Shown here one piece after another: positions 22,519 to 33,595 of a stretch of 64,000 nt of DNA. The DNA is taken from NCBI GenBank assembly GCA_918026815.1, contig CAKJVC010000012.1, positions 1,736,001 to 1,800,000 on the forward strand. Reading direction: 5' to 3'. Under the pieces are notes generated by a model that made no database searches, had not been told where the DNA came from, and saw nothing but the letters and a program-made list of their open reading frames with translations. This stretch comes from Chalara sp. BL73 (lineage: Eukaryota > Ascomycota > Leotiomycetes > Helotiales). Within the stretch, counting starts at the first letter, position 1. Each line of letters starts with the position of its first letter. The position numbers and the translations under genes were made by a program.

Positions 22519-25500
22519 ATGGTTCGTCACAGGAAGAATCAAGACAGCGGGGATACCGTGGAGAGCAGTCCCCCCCCGAAGTCTTCTCTTAGTTTGGGAA
22601 ACATTATACAACTATGCCCTCACGATAAGATGAAGGTTGAAACTAGGTGAGTTGAAGATCTTCCCCTTGTCCGCGTGTTTTCCATATTGATGAATTCCAG
22701 CGTGATTGCCGTCCCTGGCTACTTTACGCCTCCTGTTCGCAGTTGGGGTGTGAAATCAGAGCTTGAGAAAGCAGCGGTTTCTATTGATGCTATCTCACAT
22801 ATGCATATGTATATTCATCAGCCAGTCTACCGCTTAGCGGAAGACTTCACTTGGGAGGCTTTCCTGAGCACGGGAAGTGAATTGGCGGAAGACTTGGCGC
22901 GATTATCAATTAAGGTATTCCTTAGAAAGTTACAAAAACGCAATCCAATATATCTTGCTAATAGGTCAAAAGTTTCCAGACCGTCCAATTATATTCATTG
23001 CTCATTCACTTGGGGGAGTTCTAGTTAAACAAGTATGCTGGTTTCCTATTCCGAAAATGAGGCTCCGTATAAAACTGACTATTGAAAGGCATTACTTCTA
23101 GCACATCAGAACCTACAAGACCCACGATTCAAAGTGGTCGTCGATTGCTTGTCCGGTATCTTATTCTTGGGAACGCCACATGCCAGTGTCACAGATGAGG
23201 ATACCTTACTACGGCACAATCAACTTCTATACAATTGTGCCAAAATCTCCGTACAAAAGCAGTCTTCAAGATTTCCAGCACATGACGTGTTCCAGCTGGC
23301 AAATCTAGCCGCGACCTTCGAACAAATTGCCAACGTCCCTGTTCTTTCGGTGTACGAAAATGCCGATCAAAGGTCTAACATGCAGAGGATGTTAGGAAAG
23401 GGGAAGAAGGTAAGCCACTGAGTCTATGCACCGATCATCTTACCGATTTTTGCAGGTACTCGTCGATGAGCAACTTGCTACTATTTCCTCCAATGCAGAG
23501 CGCCTCCTTGGTGTACATCTTGCGCACAGTGAGCTTTGTAGGTTATCCTTGATCAAAGATTGGGCATATTCAGCAAGAGAATTTCTTCATTCACTATTTG
23601 ATGACTTGGCGAGTATGCAATCGATCTGTCAAATACATAGCTCTGATTTTTAACACTCGTTCAGAAAATGATAGGAAGACGGTGGTTGGTAGTACTGCAC
23701 CACAACCCCACGTTTCAAACCCACTAAATCCCCTGAATCTTGCCTCAGTCGAGCCACTCGACAAAGGAAAATGCAAAGACGTGAGCTCTTCTTCTGGAAA
23801 GGAACAACGAAGGGTTGGAGGCTCGAGCTCTGCTCCCATAGGCTCTGCTGAGTCTGCCCCAACGCAGTTCAAACTTCCGTCTCACTTGCGTCTTATCTCT
23901 ACAAATACAGACCGGATCCTGGAAACAAGAAAAGCCCATCTCCCCTGTTTTATGCTTGCTCAATACTCCCCAAATCCGGATTTTGTTGGTCGAAAGGACG
24001 CTTTTAGTCTAATGGACGAGTATCTCCTTCCACGTGAATCGCCGGATTCACGAAACATACAGAATACACGCCTTTTTGGACTCTGTGGTATGGGAGGGAT
24101 TGGGAAAACTGACCTCGCAGTGCAATATGCCTTTTCAAGGAGAAGTAAATTCGGGGCGGTCTTTTGGTTAGAAGCGGGTGGTGTTTCACAGCTCGCATCG
24201 GACTTTGGTCGAATTGCAGCTCAACTTGGGCTTGAAAGTCCCGATGACGCCAAGGATCTTGGATCAAGTAAAGAAATCGCCAAAGCCTGGCTATCCAAAC
24301 CGAGGAGTAATAGCATTCAAACAAATAGGGAGAAAGAAAACAGCTCTTGGTTACTCATCTTTGACAATGCAGATAATCTAGATATCATTGCTGATTACTT
24401 ACCGTGGAGTGGAAATGGTTCGGTCTTAATCACAAGCAGGGATCCTTTCGCAAAAACACTTTTTTTCAACAATGGATCGGGACTTGACTTGGAGCCTCTA
24501 GAGACCGCCGAAGCTGCCACACTTCTCCGCAAGTTGATCACCCGAACAGAGTACGCTCAAAGCCCTGATGAGCACAACGCTTCGATAAATGTAGCAAACA
24601 AACTCGATGGCTTGCCATTGGCTATGACACAAATGGCTGGGTTCATTCGTCGAAGACATATTTCAATACGAGAATTTGTAGATCTATATGCTACTGATGC
24701 TCGGTATGCTGAAATTCATGATGTCGGCAATCCTCTTCAGGATCATCGCTATGGTTACACACTTGCTACCGCCTACAGCTTCCGAGATCTCAGCCCGCAT
24801 GCCACCAAGCTCCTCCAGATGCTTGCTTTCATGAACGCAGATCGGATTAGGGAGGATATATTTCTGAACCATCGTAGACAAGATGATGATGAGAATACAT
24901 TTTGGACTGCTTTTGCTTTCGAGAACGCCCGTTTTGACCTTCTCGCGTCCTCTATAATCAAGCGGAATATTCACAAAAGGGAACTCTGGATTCACCGAGT
25001 GATTCAAGCGGAGGTCCGGGCCCGGATGGACGAAGGTGAACGTTATCAAGCGTTTAAGGAAGCTGTAGCTCTCCTCGCTGCCCTCTGGCCTCCAGGTGAT
25101 CTTTGCAGCCAGGCAAGAGAAAGGTGGGAGCTGTGCGAGGGTTTGTTGCCACACCTAGAGCAATTTTACCAACTATACACTGAGCACTCGTGCACGTGGG
25201 GCCACTGTGAGGTTGATCCAACATTTCCTATGCTTTTGAACGAGGCAGGAGTGTAAGTAGTACTAAAGAGTCAGCCAACGGAAAGAAGCTAATCTGCTAC
25301 CAGGTATCTCCATGAGCGAGGATTCTCTTACGAAGGCAAAGCTTACTTGAAATTAGCCCTTGCCCTATGCCAAAGAGCCAACATATTCCAGGAACCTTTG
25401 GTAAGTGATATGCATCTCACAATGGGTGCTTTGTCAAATGAGACAAACGATGCCCAGTCCTGTCTAGAGCATAACATCTTGTGCCTTGCGCTACGAAAAG

Positions 25501-26383
25501 CCGAAGCTGCGAAGAGCAATAAGCCAGATCTCAGACTTGCCTTTGCTCATAGCCAAATGGGAATCGCGTACATGATGATCAAGAAGTTTGCGCTCGCCAC
25601 AGAGTACTTCAAACAGTGCATTGAGATGATAAAAGGGCTAGACGTGGATGTCGACGAGTTTGGATTCCCGGTCTGTAACCTAGGGCTTGCATACTTGATT
25701 CAAGGAGAGCTAGATATTGCAGACAAAACGTTGTCAGATCTTTTACTTCAACGCGAGAAGAGGCATGGGAAGTTGGATACGGTCTCCTACAAGTTAGTAT
25801 ACACACAAGCCCCCAGAAATGAATCGCACCCTGCAGGCTGAGACCGCCTTTAGGACTGGTAGAGTTCTTCTAGCTCTTGGAAACGTAAAAGTTGCAAAAG
25901 CAATGCGACTGGAAGCGCAGAGCAACCCTACTGCTGTCAAGATACTCTGGGATGAAGCGTTTACTATTCACACAGATTGTTTGAAGCAATACGAGTCAAC
26001 CTTGGGGAAATTTAATCATCGTACAGCTGATGCATGTCACAAGTTAGCTGAGCACCATATTCGAATGCAAGAACATGCTTTAGCACAGTGAGCGGAGCTT
26101 CAATGTTAACATTCAAAAGTATCTTCTGAAGAAATTTAGGGACTACCTCGATCGAGCTCTCAGTATTTGGGGAGATCGGCAATGGTTCAAAAATGAGTCA
26201 GCTCGCTCGTCGTACTTACGTGGCATTCATTTGCAATCAATGGGTGGCGCCGGAAATATCGAGAAGGGGAAACAATGGGTCGAACGAGCGATGCTTCTTC
26301 GGAAAGAAATCTTGCCAAATGAAGAGCCCAGAAAGCTGGATACAAGGGATTTTGATGACTTGGTTTGTTTCTGGTCTATCTGA
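22519..26383 (+). CDS. NLR-type protein: alpha/beta-hydrolase, NB-ARC, TPR
   Basis: Fungal NOD-like receptor of the STAND class. Nine exons (22519-22646, 22701-22914, 22973-23032, 23089-23409, 23456-23612, 23665-25252, 25304-25796, 25837-26087, 26140-26383) join in phase to 3456 nt, 1151 aa. The N-terminal lipase-like effector domain (residues about 45-300) has VIAVPGYFTPP, the nucleophile elbow FIAHSLGGVLVK and SGILFLGTPH. NB-ARC: FVGRKD, Walker A GMGGIGKTDLA, Walker B LLIFDNAD, ITSRD and GLPLAM (about residues 395-640). The C-terminal TPR-like helices include CNLGLAYLIQGELDIADKTL and DYLDRALSIWGD. No lesion is seen. Such proteins are thought to sense non-self and trigger a hydrolase-type response; the ligand is unknown. 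The start ATG 22519 is the first in-frame ATG of exon 1. Confidence 0.88.
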
Positions 26384-27149
26384 CCCTTGATTTCTTGGAG
26401 TTTATTTTTGTTTTTTCAATGCTTCATAAGTGTGGGTTCACTCTAATACGGGGCACCACCACATTCCTGACGTGAGTGCCTATTGTATTTTTGAGTAATT
26501 GTGTTTGTATCACTTTTTGTGATACTTCTTCGTATTGATGACTTGCAATTGCTTATGTCGGTTACCCACGGGGCACGTAGCACCGCCATCTCAGCGCAGT
26601 GCTATTATGCTCGTTGCAGGTGGTTGACTTGTTCTTGTTCATTCTAAGTGCTAATCTACGTACGAGAACTATAATACATCCATGTTGTCCGTGCATCGCG
26701 GGGTGTGCTATTCATTCATACCAACAATTACTTATCTACTTCTAGTCAGAGGTGGAGAGTTATTATCGATTGGCATGTTTGTGGCAGATTTGTTGGTTGC
26801 TATGTTCAACATGATTCAACTCCCCCTTTTTTTCTGCCGAAGATTGTTCAGAAGATTTGCTGCCCCCCAATTTGGCGGGTTGGTTGTGGCGGGAGTGGAT
26901 GGGAGTTAAATGAAGAGTGGTGAGATATAAACAAGTTGAACAACCTTTAGAGTCATGGCGAGATGCCCTATCACCGGTAGTCTTGCTTTCAACATAGTCC
27001 TGGTCTAGAGGAAGATTAAAAATGGCGATGTTATGGTTAGTGAACAACTTTCCCTCGATGTACTACGAGAAGCTAATATCCATTTGTTGCCCAAATCTTC
27101 GCATCAGAACACCTATCTCTTATCTATCACCAATCCTTTGGCCCAACAC
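26384..27149. other. Intergenic between NLR and LysM genes, with solo LTR
   Basis: Convergent 3' ends of the NLR (+) and LysM (-) genes. It contains the family-2 LTR 26502-26726 and otherwise nothing recognisable. Confidence 0.5.
26502..26726 (+). mobile_element. Solo LTR, family 2 (copy B)
   Basis: TGTTTGTATCAC..TACCAACA, very similar to copy A at 5833. Flanks AATTG (26497-26501) and AATTA (26727-26731) agree at four of five bases, consistent with an older insertion. Confidence 0.8.
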
Positions 27150-28888
27150 TCAAGAGGAAACACCCACACAATACCAATAGCCCTTCCAGAAGCTTCCACC
27201 ACATCCGCTTCCATCTGCACCTAGAACAGCATTCCAAGCATACAAATTCGCTAAGCTAACCACATTTCTCTCCGCAAATCTAGCACACCAATCTCCATCC
27301 TGCGCTTGCGCGAATTTGTTACATGTTGAGATGGCGTTGTTGGCTTGATTTGGTTCTGGTGCGGTGATTGGGGTTGGCGTTGGTGGTGGTGTGGTGATGG
27401 GGCGGGTGGATGATATGGTGTCAGTTGTTCTGACGCAGTATGCGTATGCTGATGGTACGGTCGAGTCAGTATGGTAGAATAATTGACATTGGGAGATTCA
27501 ACCATGAAAGAACCAAAGAAGTACGATGGGAAAGTAGAAAAAATACTTACTACCCCAAAATCCGCTTGCGCAGTCCTGTGATACGGCGGGATTCCAGGAT
27601 ATGAATTGCGTGTGGGTGATGAAGTATTGGTTTTCGACCAAAGAGCAATCGTCTCCGGCTTTGTGTTAGGTCGAAGTCAGCAGTGCATCTTGCGAGAAGT
27701 GAGGTTGAAAAATATGACTTACCAACTGCAACATGCCATTTATTACAATTTATGGGCTGACCTTCTTGAGTAGGACCCGGTGGAGTATTTGATGAGGTTG
27801 GACTTGGTGTGCTTGTCGGTGTTCCGCTTCCTGTTGGGGTGACTATTTCGTTGCTTGCTACACAGTATTTATATCCTAACAAATCACAATGTCAGTGGAC
27901 AAATCAAGCAATATCAAGAACTCAAAGGATAGTTCTAAGGGAAGTATGTGGTACTGACCCGCCCAAAGCCCAGAGCAATCATTTCCGACACTCGGATTCC
28001 AGCGGAAGAATTGTGCGATTGTGATATCAAATGATTCCAGAATATATGCACAGTCTGGGCCACCTTCAGCATTAACATCGACGAAGTAGGTGCAATTTGG
28101 CGTAGTGTTGGGCTAAGTTAATGTTAGCGACGGGCGTTGTGTTAAATTGAGAGCTTGATGGACCCACCCTTGTAGGCAAAGTAGAACCTTCGATTACTGG
28201 AGGAGGACGTTCCCCGCTATAATATTTGCCACAATATCTAACTCTCAAGTCGAAATTACAATTTGCTGTGACATTACTGAGCGCTGAAAGGATTCAAATG
28301 TCAGAAACAAGCCCCTACGAGTTTTGACATCACGAAAGACTTACCTGGGTTCCAAGTTTGGAGATCTTCGAGCGTGACGTCCATTACAGCAGCTGCGATC
28401 TCGCAATGAGAAATCCAGTTTGATCCTGTCAGACTCTGTTGAAACTCATCACCTAGGAAATAATAGGAGCAGTCATCTCTTGTATCAGTGGCGAGTGGGA
28501 TTTGAGTAGTGGTCGCAGTAGGGGATGACCACCGAACCGTAGGTAGATTTGTAGCGGGGTCACCCACCAAACTCGTCAGCGAAACTGTGAATGTCTGATA
28601 TCCTGGTTTTCCACTATAGGTATTGACTAAAGTCGAGAGTTAGTAGGAATGCTATCTGTAGAAAAGCCAACTTACTGTCTCCAACAGGCTTGACACAATA
28701 ACTTTCCTCCGCGAAAAGATTTGTACAGTTCCCATTGATTGCTGGATTCAAGAACAGGAAATCATTAAGTGAGATAGCAAATTTCATCACGATTAGATTG
28801 CAATAATCTCCTAGTATTGCTTTGTAATATGTTCCGCAATACGTGTTTGTACCTTCGGCGACATCTGTTGGGATTGGTGCTGCTGTTA

Positions 28889-31182
28889 CAGTCGAAACTG
28901 TTTATATGGGAACGCTTGGTTCCAAGTCCTGACTCCCATATATAGGGGTTTTCCATGTAAAGAGGTCTTATGTAAGCAAGATTATACTGTATTCTAGAAG
29001 CATTCTCTAGTGATATATACACCAAAATCGTCTGCGACCTTGCAATTCAGAGTCCCGTAGATATCATCAATCTTCCTGAAAGCCTGGCTTAGAAAAATAA
29101 TACCGTAGATCCATTTGTTTTGAACTTTTCCACCTGAATTGACAATTCAGCAACTCTCTCTCATAGCCTCGAAGCATTTGTTGAAGCTCCTTTCTACTAG
29201 AGTCGTACTCTTGTTGCTCTTCGTAACGCTTCAACTGCTGAAGACAGCGTAAAGCTTCCTGAGGAGTAATTGCTGGCACAAGCTCCTCTTCATCACTTGA
29301 CTCTTCCTCTACTTCAGGATTGTAAGCGTCCGCGATTTGTTGAACTAGATCGACGTTAGGCTGATCATATACCTCTTCATTCGTAGGTGCTATAAACGCT
29401 TTAATATTGTCGACTTGATTGATCGCTCCCCGGTTTTGAAGATCCTGAAATGCCTCTTTTATATGCGTAATTGGGCCCTCTGCTTCTTTCCACCGATCCC
29501 CAACGTCTACCACTATTGTATCAAGATCTGCTCGAGGATATTGGCCAAAATCGTAGCACTGAGAACGTGCCCAACAGTTTTGTATTGTTCCTTGTGTAAC
29601 ATCATTCTCCCAGGCTGATACACACCATCGAATCGCCTTCAAAACGTCCATTTGATGAACAAACTCGAAGCCTGCGTCAAAGTTCTGAACCATAAATCGA
29701 ACCCAGTATGATCGTACATGCGATTTGAAGCATTGTATAATACCTTGATCGAGAGGTTGATGAAGAGAAGTTGCGTTAGGAGGGAGCCTTAATATCCAAA
29801 AAGTCAGTCATGTAATACAAGCTACCCCTCGATATTATATCACTCACCACATCACTTTAGTGTTTTGCAACAACTTTTCTTTTTGCAACTTTTTGACAGC
29901 AAGCTCATGTGCGCTGAAATTATCCATTAAAAGAAGGACTGACCTGCCTTTCATTCTTTTGTCAAAATCCAGCAAGAATTCTTCAAAAATCTCGCTATTC
30001 ATCCAAGCCTTTCTATTGTACCGCCACACAGCTCCGATAGTTCGAAGATCTTTTATTCGGCCAGTTTTAAAGCATCGCGGCTTCTTAGATTTGCCTATAA
30101 ACCACAAAGGAAGCTTGTCTGACCCGTCAGCGTTGCAAGTAAGAAGGCTAGAAATACGATTCTTGTCTTGTTTTCTCCCAGAGCTGGCTGACGTAGCTAA
30201 AGACCGTTTAGGTGAAGCTTTCCAGTAATACGAGGTTTCGTCAGTATTGTAAACATCCTGAGCTGAATAGTTTTCGCAGACACGCCGAATATCTTCTATT
30301 TTACGCTGTGTTTCGGCAGATCGATCCGCAGAGGCAGCTTCGCCGTGTCGGCTATATTGTTTGATTCCATGCCGCTCTTTGAAACCTTCTAGCCAACCAT
30401 TTGTCCACTCCGGGCAAACTTTTCCTAAAAAATTGTTACTGAAAATTTACTGACTTCGGACTAGGTTCTTACCTTCATATTCGACCAATTTCTCCCAAAA
30501 TTCGGTAGCTTTCAGTCTTAAAATATCGCCAGTTAAATGACCTCCCGCAACTTCGAACTTTTGCTGCCACTCATATAAACAAGTCTCTAATAAAGGCCAC
30601 TTGCCAGACCGTTTTCGAGCTCTCAGGTGCCTTGCTTTTATAGTCGAATTGTCAAGGAAGCTATATTTGGAAGATATATATCGAGAAGCATTAGTTGAGG
30701 GTAAATACGAGCCATATGTTTTATGCCACCACAAAGCACAATCTCTAAGGGTTTTAGAGCCTTTCGGTCCGCTACCTAAGTAATTAGAGTCAAAATACCA
30801 CTGGCGTAAACGATATTTCTCCTCATTCGTAGGATTATAACGCTTTTTTCGACTTCTAGGCTGTGCTGCGATTGGTACACCTGAGATAATTGGTTCTCTA
30901 GCTTGTCGATAAGGCATGACGAAGCTTAGGAAAAGTCAAAACAAAGGTATTTTGGTTCAATTAAGGGGTGTTGACAATCATATAATAACCAAACTGGGAA
31001 CAGGAACTTAGGCCCCACCACATTCTTATATGGGAATGCACCAAAAAAGCTTGTATTTCATTCCCATATGCTTTTAAAGAGGTTTTCCCATCTACCCACT
31101 ATAAAATCGACTGTTCCAAGCCTTCATTCCCATATCTAGAGGTTTTTCATATAAGGAGTTTTCATATAAACAGTTTCGACTG
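28889..31182 (-). mobile_element. Complete pogo/Fot1-type transposon inside the LysM gene
   Basis: 2294 bp with terminal inverted repeats whose outer 20 bases match exactly (CAGTCGAAACTGTTTATATG), flanked by TA on both sides (28887-28888, 31183-31184). It carries one apparently intact two-intron transposase gene on the minus strand. Subterminal CCCATATMTAGAGGTTTTYCAT-like motifs recur at both ends. Intact ends and ORF suggest a recent and possibly still mobile copy. Confidence 0.92.
29067..30917 (-). CDS. pogo/Fot1-type transposase (DDE_1), apparently intact
   Basis: DNA transposase that cuts and pastes its own element at TA sites in the nucleus. Three exons on the minus strand, 30473-30917, 29848-30424 and 29067-29787, join in phase to 1743 nt (580 aa) with GT-AG introns of 48 and 60 bp. 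An N-terminal helix-turn-helix region (NEEKYRLRQWYFDSN) is followed by a CENP-B-type second half. Catalytic triad: D in YNTDETSYYWK, D in LLLMDNFSAHE and D in LHQPLDQGIIQCFK (DDD, as in pogo). An acidic stretch EVEEESSDEEELVP lies towards the C-terminus. No internal stop was found. Confidence 0.88.
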
Positions 31183-32484
31183 TATTGGGATTGACGGCTG
31201 TAGCGTTGTTGAAGGAGGTGATACATATGGAGTCCCAGGACTAGAGATGCAGATGGAATCTCCCACCATTCTCTCAAGATTATAGCAACCGGCATTGATT
31301 GACTACATTCAACAGTCAGTAGGCAAAGTAGAATGCCTAATGCTTGGGGTACTAGTGTGTACTGAGAGCATGCAGAGAAATTGATTAACAGGTTTACAAT
31401 GCAGCCAAAAACTCACAGGATTCCAAGATCTAAGTTGTGACTCAGTGATACCTTGAGCCCTTTCAATTGAGCTGCAAGTATCACCCGTCTTCACGGTGTA
31501 CACGTCGCAAGTATTTACAATGCATAGTGTTCCGGAAGTTGGAAAATTAGCACATCCAGTCGTCAAGAAATTGTCCGACAATAGCCAAGAGGTACCAATG
31601 CCCTCTGAGATAGAGATTTTATAGCAATCATCAGTAGCTTTGATGGTGTATGTAGATCCTGCGCATGTCGGCGTTGCAATCACACTCGTTGTTGGTCTAC
31701 TCGTAAGATTAGTGAGATGTCAACTTCACACTTGCCATCTGTAGCCTATGCGCTTGAAGGAACATACGTTACGATACTTAAAGGAGTCGTGGTCAATGGA
31801 GCATTTGCAATCCCACAGCTCGAAGTCCTGGATTGATAGATCGAGCTTGACTGAAGATCAAGACCATTGTAATATGGAGATCCGGCTTGAAACTGGAGAG
31901 ACTTCACTAAACATAGATCACACGGATCTGAAATAACCAAGCCACCATAGTTTCCTGAAGCCGGAAGTCCACCTGAACAGATAGAATGTCAGTCAGTGGC
32001 ATGTCAAAACTTTTATGTTAGAGGACTAACCTGGTGCAGCAGCTGCCTCTGGATCCAGAGACACTGAATACGCCGCAGCGACGTTATTACAAAATCTCGT
32101 TCCATCTTTGAGACACGTCCCATTATAATGATACCGGATCATTTCCGATATCATAGCAACAGGAAGAACCTCATCATCAAAACCCTCCCAGGTATCAGCA
32201 GAGCAGGACGCCAGAATACTCGCATGGTAAGTGGATAAAGCGGAGGAACAAGTCGATGTACAGATTCTCTCAAGATCCGGCTTAGGATAGTAAACTCCAA
32301 TGTTTAGTGCTATGACTGATTTGCTGCAATTGATGTCTGCCAGAAGCGCGGAACTGCAGCTATTAGAGATTCCTGCTGGGACTGTGCTGTTGCTGAAGAA
32401 CTTCACTGCTTGTGAAAGAGAGAAAAAGATAAACAAAGGTAAGAAACCGAGTACAGCCATTCTCAAAAGAATGTGTTGTTTCAA

Positions 32485-33595
32485 GCCTCAACTGAAGCTG
32501 AATTTCAATGGTGTATGGAAGACAGTAACCACATAAATTACATCAAAGGGTGTCAGAAGAAGAAACCCAGTTATCAAGATGTCAGTCTCGACACATGCTC
32601 TCAAAACTTTACTTGTGGTACGACATCCACCTATTCCATTATTTCTCGCAAGGAGACACAAAATTTTCCACGGTTGGGTGAAAAGGGGCACACCTAAGCA
32701 TTCCGTTCATCAAGGGGAGACAGCCATATTGGTTCAAAATGCTCGTAAGCAAGACTAATTTCATTAATCCGTTATCAGTGACATTGCAAGGTTAGTACAT
32801 GAGGCTTATAATGCGCAAGTGACTTGAACCTTGTTTGGAGATTGTTACACGACCTCCCCCTGCTTACTGCATGACCTCCCCCCCTGGTATTCCGCCACCA
32901 ATCAGGCTAGTTTGGTGGGGCGCTTACCCATATCAACTGCTGACTTGCAGAAAGAATGAGGAAAGAATAAAGAATCGAGTTCAATAGTCAATATAGTTAA
33001 TATAGCCAATTGTAAGCTGCCAGAACACAGGTAGAGTTACTAGTCTAGTACGTACGGAATGATAGAATGATCTATTGTATCGATTCTAGTATTATGACGC
33101 ATACAGAACACAAGCTATTCTGTGGCCAATGATCGGCGAACTGGGGGGGTAACGGCAATTGTTTCGGGGTGCGGATGCGGGGTGATTAGAAGAAGTAATC
33201 AGTGTGTGCCGCAAAATAAGCTGATTGCGACACAAACCATGCTCGTAAAAATATTATCCAAATTGCAGTTCACCCTTTCTGCTTATTCAGGGTCAGCGAT
33301 TTACTTTCTATGTGAGTGAGATTAGGGGTATAGACCCCAAGACAGCGAGGACGGCTATAATATTCAGAGATACTAGAATTAACTATTTGTAGAAGACGCT
33401 CCCTATCTCTGCATGATACTTCTGATCCCAGCATGTGGTGTCAAGGGAAGTTGATGCCAAGCCAGAAAACTCGTCGAGTGTGGTAACGGTTCTTCACCCC
33501 ATGGTGAAAGGAGGTCGGAAGTGATTTGACTGAATAAGTATGCTTTCGTACCCCAGTGATAGCTCCTCAATCGTCAACCTGGCCAGGAATTAACC
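32485..33595. other. Divergent promoter region of LysM and chitinase genes
   Basis: About 1.1 kb shared upstream space of two head-to-head genes. A block 32865-33010 is the reverse complement of 19830-19990 (CTCCCCCTGCTTACT, TTTGGTGGGGCGCTTACC), so a dispersed repeat has entered the promoter interval. No other element is identified. Confidence 0.55.

Larger units (their letters stand above)
27150..32484 (-). pseudogene. Secreted multi-LysM protein, split by a pogo-type transposon
   Basis: Chitin-binding LysM protein read on the minus strand. Exons: 32031-32484, 31768-31972, 31417-31699, 31183-31302 continued at 28676-28888, 28345-28626, 28168-28283, 27959-28112, 27723-27875, 27554-27658 and 27150-27448. 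The N-terminus has a hydrophobic signal segment (LGFLPLFIFFSLSQA). LysM-type units include YTVKTGDTCSSIERAQG..LRSWNPS, GTYYKAILGDYCNLI..FLFLNPAING, LESFDITIAQFFRWNPSVG, AGDDCSLVENQYFITHTQF and, last, GDWCARFAE..GYWYCVG. Element 28889-31182 lies in exon 4. Removing it and one TA leaves all phases consistent (794 codons including stop). So the gene was intact before the insertion. It is divergent from a chitinase gene, a pairing known for fungal subgroup C chitinases. Confidence 0.85.

Noticed and set aside
22915..22972. An apparent frameshift in the NLR hydrolase domain after LARLSIK
   Set aside because: A 58-bp intron (GTATTC..AAAAG) joins SIK to FPDRPIIFIAHSLGG in phase, so no lesion is needed.
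28889..31182. Reading the LysM exons on both sides of the transposon as two separate genes
   Set aside because: The halves lie in one exon and rejoin in frame once the element and one TA are removed.
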